The translations under genes were made by a program, and so were the position numbers. A stretch of 64,000 nucleotides of DNA from Neospora caninum Liverpool. Lineage: Eukaryota > Apicomplexa > Conoidasida > Eucoccidiorida > Sarcocystidae. Position 1 is the stretch's first letter. Each line of letters starts with the position of its first letter. Shown here in pieces: positions 12,312 to 23,519 of this stretch. The stretch covers positions 1,736,001-1,800,000 of the forward strand of contig NC_018388.1 in NCBI RefSeq assembly GCF_000208865.1, read 5' to 3'. Under the pieces are notes generated by a model. It was not told where the DNA came from and did no database searches. It was given only the letters and a program-made list of their open reading frames with translations.

Positions 12312-13225
12312 GGCGGATGCGCAGCGGTGGAGCTCCGGGGGCTGTGCCCAGCTGAAACGAGAAGAGCTTCGGCTGAAACCCCCGTAGCAGAGTTGCAGTG
12401 ACGGATAGAGAAAAGAAAACGGGTAAAAAATGGCTGGAAATCTGATCTCCGCATCGAAGACTTGGCCGTCCTCTGAGTCAACAGCAGTCCAGAGGAACGA
12501 CGCCTCAGCCCCCGACCTTGAAGTAGACTATACCGCTTCACGAAGAAAAAATGAGGCTCTTTCGGAGTGGCGGCAACCAAAAGGAGGAAAACGTACTAGC
12601 ATTTACACGGTGTTATTACAAGAGAGTGGAAAGAGCAAGATGACTTGATGGAGACCGTCATTCTTGCCCCGTTGGAGCCCCTCACCGAGGTAGCGTGGGT
12701 CTGTCTACGCCAGCATCTTGTTTGAGGGCGGAGTTGCTTTACACCTGACCAGAAGGCTGCAGAGAGGTCATCTGAAACTGGCGGAAGAAAAAGGCCAACG
12801 GGAGAAGAAGCACAATCGCCCGATTCGGCGTTTTGTTGTTGTGCGCGTAACCAGGCACTGACGTGGCGCCCCGCTCTCCGAACATGTGGGAGACGGTACG
12901 GTAACTGCACGGACAACACATGCAGGATCCTCAAAGAAGATGACATTTACGGTTACTCTTCCACTGAGGAGCCAGATTTTTTTAGGACTCAGCCGAAGGG
13001 GCCTCCCTTTTTACAAGGTTTTGCCGCGTGTTCGCCATTTGCTCTGTCAGCTTCGGCCTTCTGGCTTCCAGCGCATGCAGCATGCTTTTGTCATCGCGAG
13101 ATCGCAGTTCACGGCTGGCAGACAGAGCAATCCAGTATCCTTGGCCAGAAATGTTTTCTTGTGAAACAGATACACTCTGTTCGCCTTTGCCTTCCATCTT
13201 TTCGTGAACTGCTCCTCTCAAGACC
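12312..13225. other. Divergent promoter region, POP1/RidA
   Basis: This 914-bp spacer separates the starts of two genes transcribed away from each other. No frame with a supported start or junction was found. It presumably holds both promoters and 5' UTRs. No motif stood out. Confidence 0.5.
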
Positions 13226-14110
13226 ATGCTGGCCGGCTCGCGCTACGGCATCAAAGCGTTGGTACCCTTCTGTGCCACACACCGGGGTCACCTGGCTACG
13301 GTGGCGAGCGGATTCGCTCCTGCTAGAACTATGAAAGAAAGCATTTACACTCCGGAGGCACCGGCACCCATCGGGCCTTACAACCAAGCAGTGAAAGCAA
13401 ACGGCCTTGTTTTCGTTAGTGGACAAATCGGGCTCGATCCTCGTACCATGCAACTCGTGGAAGGCGGTGTTAAAGCACAGGCAAAGCAGGTGCGCGAGCG
13501 GATATCCGGACGCCAATCCAGCCAGCGTCTAGTTCCTTTGGTACATGCGGAGCGGCCAGACATATCGTTCAGTAAATTGCCGTCGAGCAATTGTTTTCCG
13601 CTTGTGGAGGCAAGCGGCTTTGTGAAGCGCCACACATGCTTGGAAAGGAGTCGGCGCGCAGACGCGCACACCACACACACACGGTGAAAATGGACCATTT
13701 CTCGGTGTCCCGTTTGGCTGTTTAGGGCTTTCAGAGGTAACAGGCAGGTATCCACTTCCCCCTTTAGTTTCACAACTCATTTTGGAAAGCTTCATCCTTC
13801 CTGCGTGTGCGTGCAGTGCCTGGCCAACATATCAAACATTTTGAAGGCAGCAAGGTGTTCTCCCCAGGATATAGTCAGTACCACTGTACTTGTCACTGAT
13901 ACGGCTCACTTCGGTCTCGTCAACCAAGTCTACGGAAAGTTCTTCTCTGACACTTGTGCTGGCCACCAGTGCACAGAAGGAGGATCCGTTTCAAATGAAC
14001 CAGGCAATAGCGTCTTCCCGACTCGAGCTGCCTATGCTGTCAAAGAATTGCCAATGCAGGCTCTTGTTGAGATAACGGCAGTCGCTGTAACAAACGAGTC
14101 TACCCGTTAA
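13226..14110 (+). CDS. RidA/YjgF/UK114-family reactive-intermediate deaminase
   Basis: RidA proteins hydrolyse reactive enamine/imine intermediates released by PLP enzymes. Two exons, 13226-13489 and 13817-14110, join in phase 0 and give 185 residues. The core motifs are IYTPEAPAPIGPYNQAVKAN, LVFVSGQIGLDP and, after the intron, CLANISNILKAARCSPQDIV, followed by FPTRAAYAVKELPMQALVEI. The conserved arginine of the active-site turn (TRAAY) is present. ATG 13226 adds 35 residues (basic, no acidic residues) before the internal ATG at 13331 where bacterial homologues would start; this looks like a mitochondrial targeting presequence, which is inference. A 19-residue insertion with two cysteines (13952-14008) splits the FFSD and SVFPTRAAY elements that are adjacent in the family. 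Confidence 0.9.
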
Positions 14111-16532
14111 TCGAACTTCTGAGTCTCGTTCAGGTATTTTTTCATGTCCGAGTGATAATTGCTTCGTCGTTGCTTTGCCTTGGTGGGCGTCGTCGTAGTT
14201 TCGTAGCACTTGTATTGCAAGCTCCCGTGGGCTCGTACAAAGTGTATCTGATCGTGACCATTGGTTCCGACTGGAGACGCTTGAGGGGGGAGCAGCCTGG
14301 CTAAAGTCCCTGTTGCAAAGTGGAAGATACGTGGGTTCCTTTTTGAATGCAGGAAAAACTCGTACGCGTCTTTGGCCGTTGCTGCCATAAATTCTGCATG
14401 TGTAGTGTTCACATGGTCACGCTGATTCGGTGCTCGAACTATCAAATAAGATCCACTTTTTGCATCGCCCTAGCCCGAGCGAGGAGCGTGTTAAGCCACT
14501 GCAGATTAAAACGGCTTTCCGGCGCCAGATTTCTCGTGACAGTGGTCAGAGGAGGGAAATTCTAAGGCACTCGGTTTATCAAGAGGCGGTTCTCGTACAG
14601 TTTGGGCATTAGTGAAGGAATTCATTGCGACCGGAATTGCGAGGAATCTGTCCCAGCATCCAGCGCTGACGACAGCCTCATGCTCACGCATACCTCTGGC
14701 CTACGATAGAAGGGCCCTGGTGAAGGCGCGCGGCAGATAAGACCGGTGGCGGTTCCCGTGGAGAAACGCTCGCGTGTTAGCCTGCCGCGACGGTGTTTCG
14801 AAACCAGAAGATGCTCCCCCCTTCTATCAACGGCGAAGGAAGCAGGGGCCGCTTCCGGTCCCACGCTTAAAGAGAGGAATGGAATCGAGACAGGAAGACC
14901 TACGGCCTCTGCCGTGCTGCCGTAAAAAGCCTTCACGACCTGCAAGGCTATCAGAGAGGGACCAGCTACATATCGATAAAGAATACTTCGATAGCGCTGA
15001 TCACGAGAACAGCAGGCCTGCGAAACGGCATAATTTTTTCTTGAGGTGGCCACGGACGAGTGGTGCCTGTTTCCTTAACGCGAGAGGCTCAATGATACGC
15101 ACCGCCTGACAGCCGCTTTCCCCTCTCAAAATGAGCATACAGTGAAAATTTCATCTCAGGCTTTTGCTCTGACATATGCTGTTGTTGGACGAAGCACATC
15201 ATCGCCTGCGGGCCACCATGGTGCTATGTAACCATCCCGTGGATCCCTGTCCAGTTTCGTTGGTCCTCCTTTTGACCAGCTTCTCCTCCATTGGCGGATG
15301 TGGTACCCGTTTCGCGGAAAGCACCTCATTGCATTATGGCGGGGCAATCGGACGACTTACCGAAACACTGAAGAAAGAAGAACGACTGGGCCGATACCTT
15401 CTCCGGGGTATTGAAGCGCTGCTGAATACTCGGCGGATGAGGTTGGCCAGAGAGTTGTGAGTTCTATAGTTTGGGCGTGTTTGTTAGTGCTGCCGCAAGT
15501 GCGCATCACGTAGACTGTTTTTGATGTGTGGCCTCAATTGCGGGGCTCTCCTTAGTTGTGCTGTGCTTATCGAGGCACCGCCGTAAAGGAGAAATATGCA
15601 AATCAGGGACCAGTTGTAGTGCGGTATTTCTGAAGATAGGTGACCTTATTTTTCGGTGGATTGTCATATGCGTATTCTTATGCTTGCCAGATCGCTAATG
15701 TCACGTTGAACTCTGGCTGAGGACGCTCACCGGGGCTTCTTGCAACGGTGTTTTGTGCAGGATATCACGAAGTGTCGTATCAGGACACGGGATGGAGGAA
15801 GATGCGTTAGTCAACTTGCAGGCACACCAAGCAGGTTGCACTTGCAAGCGGCGTTGAAATCGAGACTGTCGCCCATCTGGGAGAGCATGGTGAAGTCCTG
15901 AAGCGCGCAACACTGGCACATATGCATCTTACGACTTGCGAGATTTGCTCGTCCCGCTACGTGCGTCGTATCCGTCTGCATGCGCCACTGTGGGGCACAT
16001 TTTTAAAAAAGTCAAGCTATGATAACGCAGTGAGAGTCCGTAAGGCCCACGGAGAATGTCAACAATGGTCGGAAGAGATAGTATGCCTCTAGGGATTTGT
16101 TTCACACTTCCACAAATAGACGCGGCCAACACCTACTTCGCCTCCCAGCCATGAAAGTCATGCAGCCTGGCAGCTGGACATTGCTGTCGGGGAGCCTGCC
16201 CCGACGATGACGCCGAGAACCGTTGCTCCTTCTGTTTTTGGCCTTTCGTTTCCCTGCTACAAGCATCTGGAGGGTCCTCACCAGACCATGTTCACAGACT
16301 GTCGGAAATAACAAAGCAAGAGTTTGTCTGGTCTTCATACCCATTCGGCACCGTCGAATGAGGAGTGTACGTAACCATTGTATGGCGCAGTCAGTCAGCG
16401 ATCCCTTCGCAGCAACTCACAGTTCGCAGTCCGAAGTATCACCGTTATTCTCGGTGGCGGTTAATAGATCGCCCGGCAAACTGAAGCGGTGTTCTGTGTA
16501 CTGAATGACCTTCCCCACCGTTAGTTTTTCTA
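14111..16532. other. Intergenic region between RidA and CFAP91
   Basis: This is 2.4 kb between two plus-strand genes. The only frame with an ATG and moderately protein-like sequence is 15176-15460 (+, 94 codons), listed separately. The rest is unremarkable and includes the RidA 3' end and the CFAP91 promoter. Confidence 0.45.
15176..15460 (+). CDS. Possible small ORF, 94 residues, unrecognised
   Basis: ATG-initiated open frame in an otherwise gene-poor spacer. Its C-terminal half is amphipathic and charged (LTETLKKEERLGRYLLRGIE) and could form a helix. No homology is recognised, no signal peptide is convincing and the start context is ordinary. It may be chance. Transcript or proteomic evidence would be required to accept it. 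Confidence 0.2.
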   Translation: MLLLDEAHHRLRATMVLCNHPVDPCPVSLVLLLTSFSSIGGCGTRFAESTSLHYGGAIGRLTETLKKEERLGRYLLRGIEALLNTRRMRLAREL

Positions 16533-19500
16533 ATGGCAAAACCGTTCATTCATTGCACGGGGGAGCGTCCGTTGGATTCATTGCTCGACCCTACTTTTGC
16601 GTTGGCTGCACTCGCGGACCATTCCCAACACGTAGGGAAAACTGTCGCCGCCCGTCTGACGAGAGTCTCAGACCGAAAAGGATCATTTTTAGACTCTGTG
16701 CACGATACGTGGCTGTATCGTGTCGAGTGTCCTGCGGTACACGCGTGCATAGTTGGTGAAGCCCCTTCTCAGTGGCGTGGCGTTTTTGAAAAGGACGAAA
16801 ATCATGGGAAAGTCTCGGGAGACCAGAGGTATAAGTTTTTCCACTATGGCTCGCCGGGTGAAGGAGCCGCCTCTCCCTCTCTGGGGTATGAAAAGGCTGA
16901 TCTCGAGGGCGAGACGCCGGCCAGACACCCCGCTGATGAAAAAGCCGCTTTCGATCGAACTATAAAAAGTAGGACCTTAGCACCAGAACAACCAACTGCT
17001 ACGCAGTTGTTGCTATGGCAGAGAATAGATCACACACAACTCTCCGAAATAAGGTAGCGTCGCTGTCGCGCCTCGTGAAGTCCCAGAAACATGGTCCCTG
17101 CTACAGAAAGTGACCTTTCGTGTGTGCTGCGCTGTTTGATATTAAAGCAAACGACCTGTCGAGGTCTCGAAGCGAAAATCCGTTTCATCCAGGACAAGGA
17201 AGGTCAAGCATTGGAATTCAGTCTGTTTATTCTGAACGAGAAGTTCAAACGGTTCCTTATTCGCCTCCATTTGTCGTTCCGGAGGGACAGAGTCCGGAAG
17301 AGCTTACTATTGCACACTTGTGCTGGGAGAGAGGGTTGCCGGCAACGCAGCTCGAGATTTCCATTGTTCAGAGAATGCGGCAGAAACGCAAGATTGAGAG
17401 ACTTCTCCCCCCAACCACAGACGAGTACTCGTTTCAAGCGAGAGCCTCTCTTATGAAGGAGCAGGAATTCAGAGAGTGGGCAGACCGGGAGAGGCGCATC
17501 AAAGAGCTGCATGTACGTCACACGAAAGAGCGACTGCAGTTGCTAGTTCGGCTACCTGTGCGCCGCAGCGTGATTTAGATTTATTTTTATTAGTAAAAAC
17601 ATTTAAAGGAATTGAATAATAAGAAATCTCACCAAAAGAAAATGCGACCGAAGGAAAGACTTGCGAGCACCTGCACAGGCCGACCTTTCAACACAAAGAA
17701 AAAAGAGCAAAATGGGGAAGAGAAAAAAGGCTTAAACAGCGCTTGCTGCAGTACCTTTCTGGTCGTGTCAGGATCGCAGGTTGGGGCTCTTCCGGTTGGC
17801 AATAAGAGAAAGGAGAGAAGCGTTCCGCAACAAGGAAGAGGATGTTGTAGAGAGAATGCGAATGCGTCTATCGCAGAAGGAAGCTGTGCAGGCTATCAAG
17901 ACAGATGCAAAGCGGATAAAAACGCTACGGCGCATGTGGCAACAGCGTGTTGCCATGGAAAGCCTCATGAATCCACAAAGATGGAAGGCAATCAGCGACA
18001 GCTCCAAAAGGGCGTCAGATATGTTTGCTCCTCGGTCGATGAAGGGATACATCCCTGGTGATCCTTACGCTTCGCTGCAGATCACCCCTTCAGCTCTGAA
18101 GGTCAGTTAGTTTGCGGCTCTATCGCCTCTCGAAAACACATGGCTCGAGAAACATACGCCTCGCACACTCGCACTGCTCTGTCCGGTGTCGGTGCGCTGA
18201 CCGTCGTTCCTTCTTCAGGATTTCTTGGCCCTTTCAGAGATAGAGGCGTCGACGGGGCAAAAACACAAGAAAACCGTATTCCCACGAGGACGGAAGACCG
18301 CCTCCTCGGGGCGCGCGGAATCAAAGCTAAAACAGGTCGGTGCGGTAGCGACCGGGCTCTCGTCTGCCCATATATTGCATCCTGTCAGTGCCCCATCCCT
18401 CACACGCCTTCACATGATGTACGGTGTCTATTTCGCGCAGGCTCTTGAGGAAACGGCCACCCGTCTTCGGCAAGAAGCTGTCCGGGAACAGGCAGAACGG
18501 GATCGCGGAAACACACAAGGCCTCGAAGCAGCCAGCGCCATGCTGCAGTTGACGGGTTCGCAGTCGCGTACTGTGACGGATGCCAGCGTGTCCCTCAAAA
18601 AATTCCACATTCGTAACATACGAGAGAGACCCGAGACCCCGCGGGTCGAGGAGGTCAGTCGCGACAGAAACTGGGAAGCACAGTGCAACCTCCCTGCGCG
18701 GCAGCCGAGCAGTGTCACGTCTCAGCTGTTTAGACGAAAGCCGAGATGACATCGCTTAGGGCCCTTGATGGTGTGCTGTGGCAGGTGTTGCCGGAGGATG
18801 AAGCGGTTCAGGTCGCAGCAGTTCTTCTGCAGCGAGTGCTACGGGGACAAACTTGCCAACAGCGAATGTTTGCAGGCAAACAGATGAGGCTGGACCTCAT
18901 CAACTTCCTCCGTGCTGCTGAGCAACTGAAAGACGTGCCGGTGGAGGACCAACAAGTTCAAGCTATCGGCGAAACCACCGAGGAAGCAGCCGAAGTGCTC
19001 ATGGCATCGATTCAAGGACAGGCTATCTCCGAGGTAAAGGGAATTTCCAGGCTGTTTGCCAGCGAAACGTCCTTGGCAAGGCCACCTACACTATTGTCGG
19101 GTTCCACCACTTCACCTATTGGCAGGTCCCCTGAGCACAATGTGTGGGGGCGCCCCGCTGGCGACACCGCCAGGCTGTGGTATATAACGAACGCGTGCAC
19201 TGCGATTGCACCATTGTCATGTACAAAAGACTCTAAGTTGTGCCAGCGCTTGCGAGAGGCCGGGTTTGCGTACAGACGCTGGATGAGCTCGCGAAAGAAC
19301 TCCGGAAGGTGGAAGAGGAACGACGGATTGCTGCGATGGTTAATCTGGCTGAACGAGACCGGAGGATGCGAGAGGCACAAGAGTCTGGCACTCGCCAGGC
19401 TGAGGAACTCCTCCGCGCTCGAGAGGATGAAACATTCAAGCGCGTCATGACTCTGCATCACCAGACAGTTGACTCTTACGTCGAAGACATACTTACAGCC

Positions 19501-19871
19501 TCCGTGGAGCAAGCAGCGAAGCAGCAAGTATGAAAGGTTTTTCTGCAACAGCCCGAAACCAGAGGTTCCAGGGACACGTGCATTGCCACCCTTTTTCCCT
19601 TCTGTCTGCGTGCTTCTCTCAGGCTGTCATAGAAGCGAAACTACGGGTCGAACAGCTTTCAGCAGTAGTCGACGAGCTGGAAGAGAGATACTCAAACCCA
19701 ACCACGATAACCCGGGAGTTGGTGACGAGTTTCCTCCTCCCCCATGTTCAGAGGCAGCAGCTGCACAGGCAACTGCTTCGCGAACAAGAAAAATACGGCA
19801 TTGCAGCGCGTTACGCCATCGGAGAAAGCTTCCAACCACTCAAACCAAAGTTCGGTCCCCTTTTTCAGTAG
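16533..19871 (+). CDS. CFAP91: Cilia- and flagella-associated protein 91 (CFAP91/MAATS1)
   Basis: CFAP91 links radial spokes and the calmodulin/spoke-associated complex to axonemal doublets; here it would serve the flagella of the male gamete. Exons: 16533-16968, 17148-17512, 17772-18101, 18219-18335, 18441-18653, 18785-19033, 19276-19527 and 19623-19871, all phase-consistent, giving about 736 residues. The human protein is about 770. Matching landmarks: RPLDSLLDPTFALAALADHS near the N-terminus; VYSEREVQTVPYSPPFVVPE followed by ELTIAHLCWERGLPATQLEI; the IQ-like VLLQRVLRGQTCQQRMFAGK; EEERRIAAMVNLAERDRRMR; the element HHQTVDSYVEDIL; and VTSFLLPHVQRQQLHRQLLR. The end of exon 1 is uncertain: a later donor at 17054 is also possible if another acceptor is used for exon 2. 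The rest is coiled-coil-like. Confidence 0.92.
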
Positions 19872-20195
19872 CCCACACGTTCTCCGTGGGAACGGTGACC
19901 CGTCGCCGCTGTGAGACGAGGTGACTATGTGAAAGACAAATGGTCAGTCAAACGTTCACAATCATGCGGCAGGCGGCCTCTCCTTCTAGTCGCCAGGGCC
20001 TCTTCCCACGTCGGAAGGCGGTCCAGGTGACTCACAAAACAAACAGCCGCGCGCAACCCAAAAGGAACCTAGCTCGAGAAAAGCGGTCCGAGGGAATCAA
20101 CGAGGGCCGTCGTTTTCGTCTACTCTGAGAATCTCTGCGTTAGCCTTGATGCGTCGACGGCGATGGACATCCGCTTGTTCCGCCTCAGAGGACTT
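19872..20195. other. Short convergent spacer
   Basis: These 324 bp separate the stop of CFAP91 (plus) from the stop of the D-glutamate cyclase-like gene (minus). Nothing beyond presumed 3' UTRs is seen. Confidence 0.5.
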
Positions 20196-22116
20196 TCATG
20201 CATCTGCTCTCGTGTTCCTAATGTTTTGAGACATCGTCGTGTCCACCGAATCAGACGAGGCGGGTGTTGGAATCTTCTCTGGCGAAGTCGATGCTGCATT
20301 CAGAGCGCGGCGCATTTGGCAGGATGGACCACACAATGCGTTTCAAGCGAGTCGCGTTTCGATGACATGTGAGCGCTGACGGACAGCGACTTACAGTTTT
20401 GGCCTTGGATAGATTTGAGGAACGAAAATGTCAACTGCCGCAGTTCGTTCAAGAACTTCCAGTTCTCCTCGGACTCGAACCTGTCAATGATCTCATCTCT
20501 TGTCCACGTAAGACCGCAGCGAGCTCCTGCCAATCAAATGCAGCATGCAGACAAGCAGCAGCCCAATCTTTTCCTGCGTATGGGCAGTATCACCTATCAG
20601 CCTGGGCCACTCAGCACAAAGAGTCAAGCATGCCGCTTCAGACTGACCTTCTTCGACAAGCGTCTTCAGAATTAGCTTCTGTGACAATACATCCGGCAGT
20701 AGGCTCTCAGCGGACGTTTTCTCGCCCGCGGCGGTTGACAGGAGGGTCAACATGGCAGAGAGGCCCCATGCTCCCCAGTTCGCTGTCGTCGCAACTGCAA
20801 GGCCAGACAGAGAACCCTCAAAATAGCAAAAGAACTTGTGGAAATGTTGTAGGCTGCAGCGTCTGAGCATCGCAGTCACGACCAACTTACCCAAAGTCAA
20901 GTCCGCTGGGACATTGCATCCTATATCTTCTCCGTACTCGACGTTTTCCTTGACACAGTTGATTAAACGGCCCATTCCTAGCTCGTTGCCTGCAACAGAT
21001 GTAGGCAACAGATACGTTTTCTGATGAGCGACTGCTTTGCGCCACCAGCAGGTGCTGCAGAGAGAGTGTGAGCCTCACCTAGTTCCCCAATGACCGCAGT
21101 GGTGGCGACATGATCAGGCCGCAGAGCAAATCTCTCGGGCCGAGTGAAAAAGAACTTGAAAGAGGAATCGAATGCAGTCATATTTGCCCGGTCGTGCGCT
21201 CGCGTTTCGCCTTCTTCTCCTGGGCCCGGTCTGGGAAGACATGCCGAGCAATAAAAATTCGTATACGAATCCAAAATGAATCAACACTGGCACTTGCGAT
21301 GACTCACTGGTTGGCAACAGCGAAGAATTTGCACTTCGAGCTGTTACCTGCCAAGGTTTAGGATGAAATCCGCTGCGTCGTACACTTTCTGTAGCCGCAC
21401 ATCTTCAGCCTCTGTCCAGTTGCGCTGGCAAGCAAATTTGACGTATGCTGCTGTCTCAGTTGGAACGTCCTGAAGAACCAGTGGACAGTCCATCAGCTCG
21501 AGGGGGGAGAAGTTGATAAATCTACGCACTGTAGGTGCCGTTCCAGTAGACTGCGAAGTGGGCAGTTCCTCACCTGCAGTGTAGCCGCGGTCAACTCTGC
21601 ACACTCAACCATGGAAAGGTTTGCCTTTTTCAGAGACTCAAATACTTGCTCATGATTCAGTTCATCTGCGAAAAAAGGAAACGACGGAAAAAGCAAACGC
21701 ATACGCAGGCGAGCCGAGCAATATATCTCGCTCTATGTCTCTGGGGGAAATGTTCAAGCAGCCCGAGACACTGTTCGAGGCAGGGCATGAGCAACCCGAG
21801 ACTTGCCTGTTACGAGCACAACTTGTCGGCCCAATTGCTGGAGAGTTCGAGTGAGGGCAAATGCGCCACCAGGGCCGTCTGTGTCTGTAGGAGGCCACAT
21901 AATTGTACAGTTAGCTGAGCCGACAAGGATCGCCACGACCTTCGTCGTAGCGGAAAGCAGCTTTTCGGCCATTGAAAGGAGCTGACCCTTGCCGCCTGCC
22001 TCGTAGAGCGTTTTAACACCACCTTTAATTTTATGGTAGCCCGACTCCCGAACAAGCAACTCTTCCAGCTGCCGGCCCCATTCGGCTGCCAAAGGGAAAT
22101 GCGTCTGATCCATCAT
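20196..22116 (-). CDS. DUF4392 / D-glutamate cyclase-like protein
   Basis: Family members related to human DGLUCY convert D-glutamate to 5-oxo-D-proline in mitochondria. Eight exons agree in phase: 21807-22116, 21574-21665, 21348-21496, 21079-21230, 20891-20989, 20648-20794, 20395-20526 and 20196-20293, giving 392 residues. Motifs in order: TDTDGPGGAFALTRTLQQLG with QVVLVTDELNHEQ (family: ETDGPPGALAL...VTD); LNLGRPGPGEEGETRAHDRA, where the family has AIERAGRAADGNYYNAR; VIGELGNELGMGRLINCVKE (family GVGDGGNELGMGKVKEAV); PADLTLVATTANWGAWGLSA (family EADFAVIAGVSNWGGYALA). The catalytic-site-like IER is replaced by NLG, so activity is not assured. Intron 1 uses a GC donor. The start is the ATG-ATG at 22116; 5' exons at 22130-22620 cannot be excluded. 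The last exon is the least certain. Confidence 0.82.
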
Positions 22117-23519
22117 CGTGAAGACGGTATATCAGCTCAGACCTCGTCGTAAGCCTAGGGAACCTGATTGTTTTCTTCTCTGCGAACGTCCGTCTGATCT
22201 CGTTGCAACACGATCCAGCTTTGAACTCAAAAGTGTCAAGGAAGTCACTCTCTTGCTTCCACGTACTCGGGTTCACGTCAGCTACCAGGATTGCCAGGCG
22301 CATCAGTCGCTAGCAGAAACCGAAGCAGCCGACAACAGCGGTGGCGTCTGTAACTCAAGTAAGAATGCCTGATCCGTTCCCCTGCAATCTCTTTGACGGA
22401 AGGATAGTGACCAGCAGGCAACTGTCCGCATAGTCTGACTCACTGACATCTGATTTCGCCCGCAAAGTACCTTGCGCGCCCGCGGATCTTCTCCATCCGT
22501 TGACCCCCTCAAAGGCAGCAGGCCAAAAAGGTGTTTCCAAGGGAACACTATAGTCGGATCTAGGACCAATCTCTCAGGAAGACGAATTGACGATATGATC
22601 AGCCCCCAGCGGTTCATTAATCGTGACTAAGGTGACGACTGCGATTGTAGGGTACTAGTTCTAAGGACAATGCGAGCTGCGTTATAAGTGAAATCGAGCA
22701 ACTACGGTTTCCATCTCACGTGTCTAGTTACCGACAAGCCAGCACTCCTTTCCGGGTTTGTCCGTTAATTTTTGTCAAAACGGGCTGCAGGACGTACACG
22801 TGGCTGCTCGAGATGGACGAGACTCCACCGTGGCACCGACAAAGCACAGGCCCCCACACACGACCCTGCCACATCTGAGATAACGTTGGCAGGCTGTGCC
22901 TATTGTAGTTTTCGGACTTATGTACCTGCCGCTCTTGCGTTTTCCGTCGCACAGACGCAGCGTGTCCAGAGACGAGCTGCTGCCTAAACGAATACGACAG
23001 TGTCACTTTTGTGAACTTAGTTCCTTGTGTCCCAAAGTATATGCAAACTCATCCCCCTTCCCCGCTAGAAGCTGGATTCCTGGTCGGTGGCTCCCCAAAT
23101 TGACTTGGATGAGCTGCTTCCCAATCGCTACGCGTTGATAGAAAACGGTTACTGTGACTCGCTCGATTAGGCAGCATGGTAAGAATCTCTCGATGATTAG
23201 GAGCGACATCAGGCAGGCTCTTGGTATGGCTACGTGGTAAAAACGTGTGCTGATAGCAAAGCCGCAGTGTGGCTGTCTTCTGCGATATGATCAAACGTCA
23301 GGTTGTACACCGGAAGGGACAGCGGTAGGACAAGTGGACAGCACACGAACCTGGCGTGCCAGAACATTAGCGAGTGACGACATTAATTCAAGGACCTGCG
23401 TAAGTTCTTTTGAGTACGAAATTGGACACCATTTACACACTCAGCAGTTCTCTAATCCTCAGGGATGCAGAGGCGTGTAAACGATGGAAATATAACCAGT
23501 ATCAGTCAGAAGCGAGTAG
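22117..23519. other. Intergenic region, minus-strand tandem genes
   Basis: This is 1.4 kb upstream of the D-glutamate cyclase-like gene and downstream of the phosphatase gene. Minus-strand frames at 22303-22617 (ATG at 22617, possible GT donor at 22470) and at 22031-22303 are open but match nothing and are not phase-linked convincingly to the downstream gene. No other feature is seen. Confidence 0.4.

Noticed and set aside
14622..15053. A 143-codon minus-strand frame between RidA and CFAP91
   Set aside because: It opens with GTG only, has no signal peptide or domain and lacks splice support.
21497..21573. A 23-nt intron in the D-glutamate cyclase-like gene
   Set aside because: An AG in phase only 23 nt after the donor at 21573 was considered, but a 77-nt intron ending after a strong pyrimidine run (TCCCCCCTCGAG) gives the same phase and a normal size.
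22303..22617. A 5' exon of the D-glutamate cyclase-like gene starting at ATG 22617
   Set aside because: Open for 105 codons with a possible donor, but no downstream acceptor gives a joined protein resembling the family; exon 1 from 22116 already covers the start of the domain.
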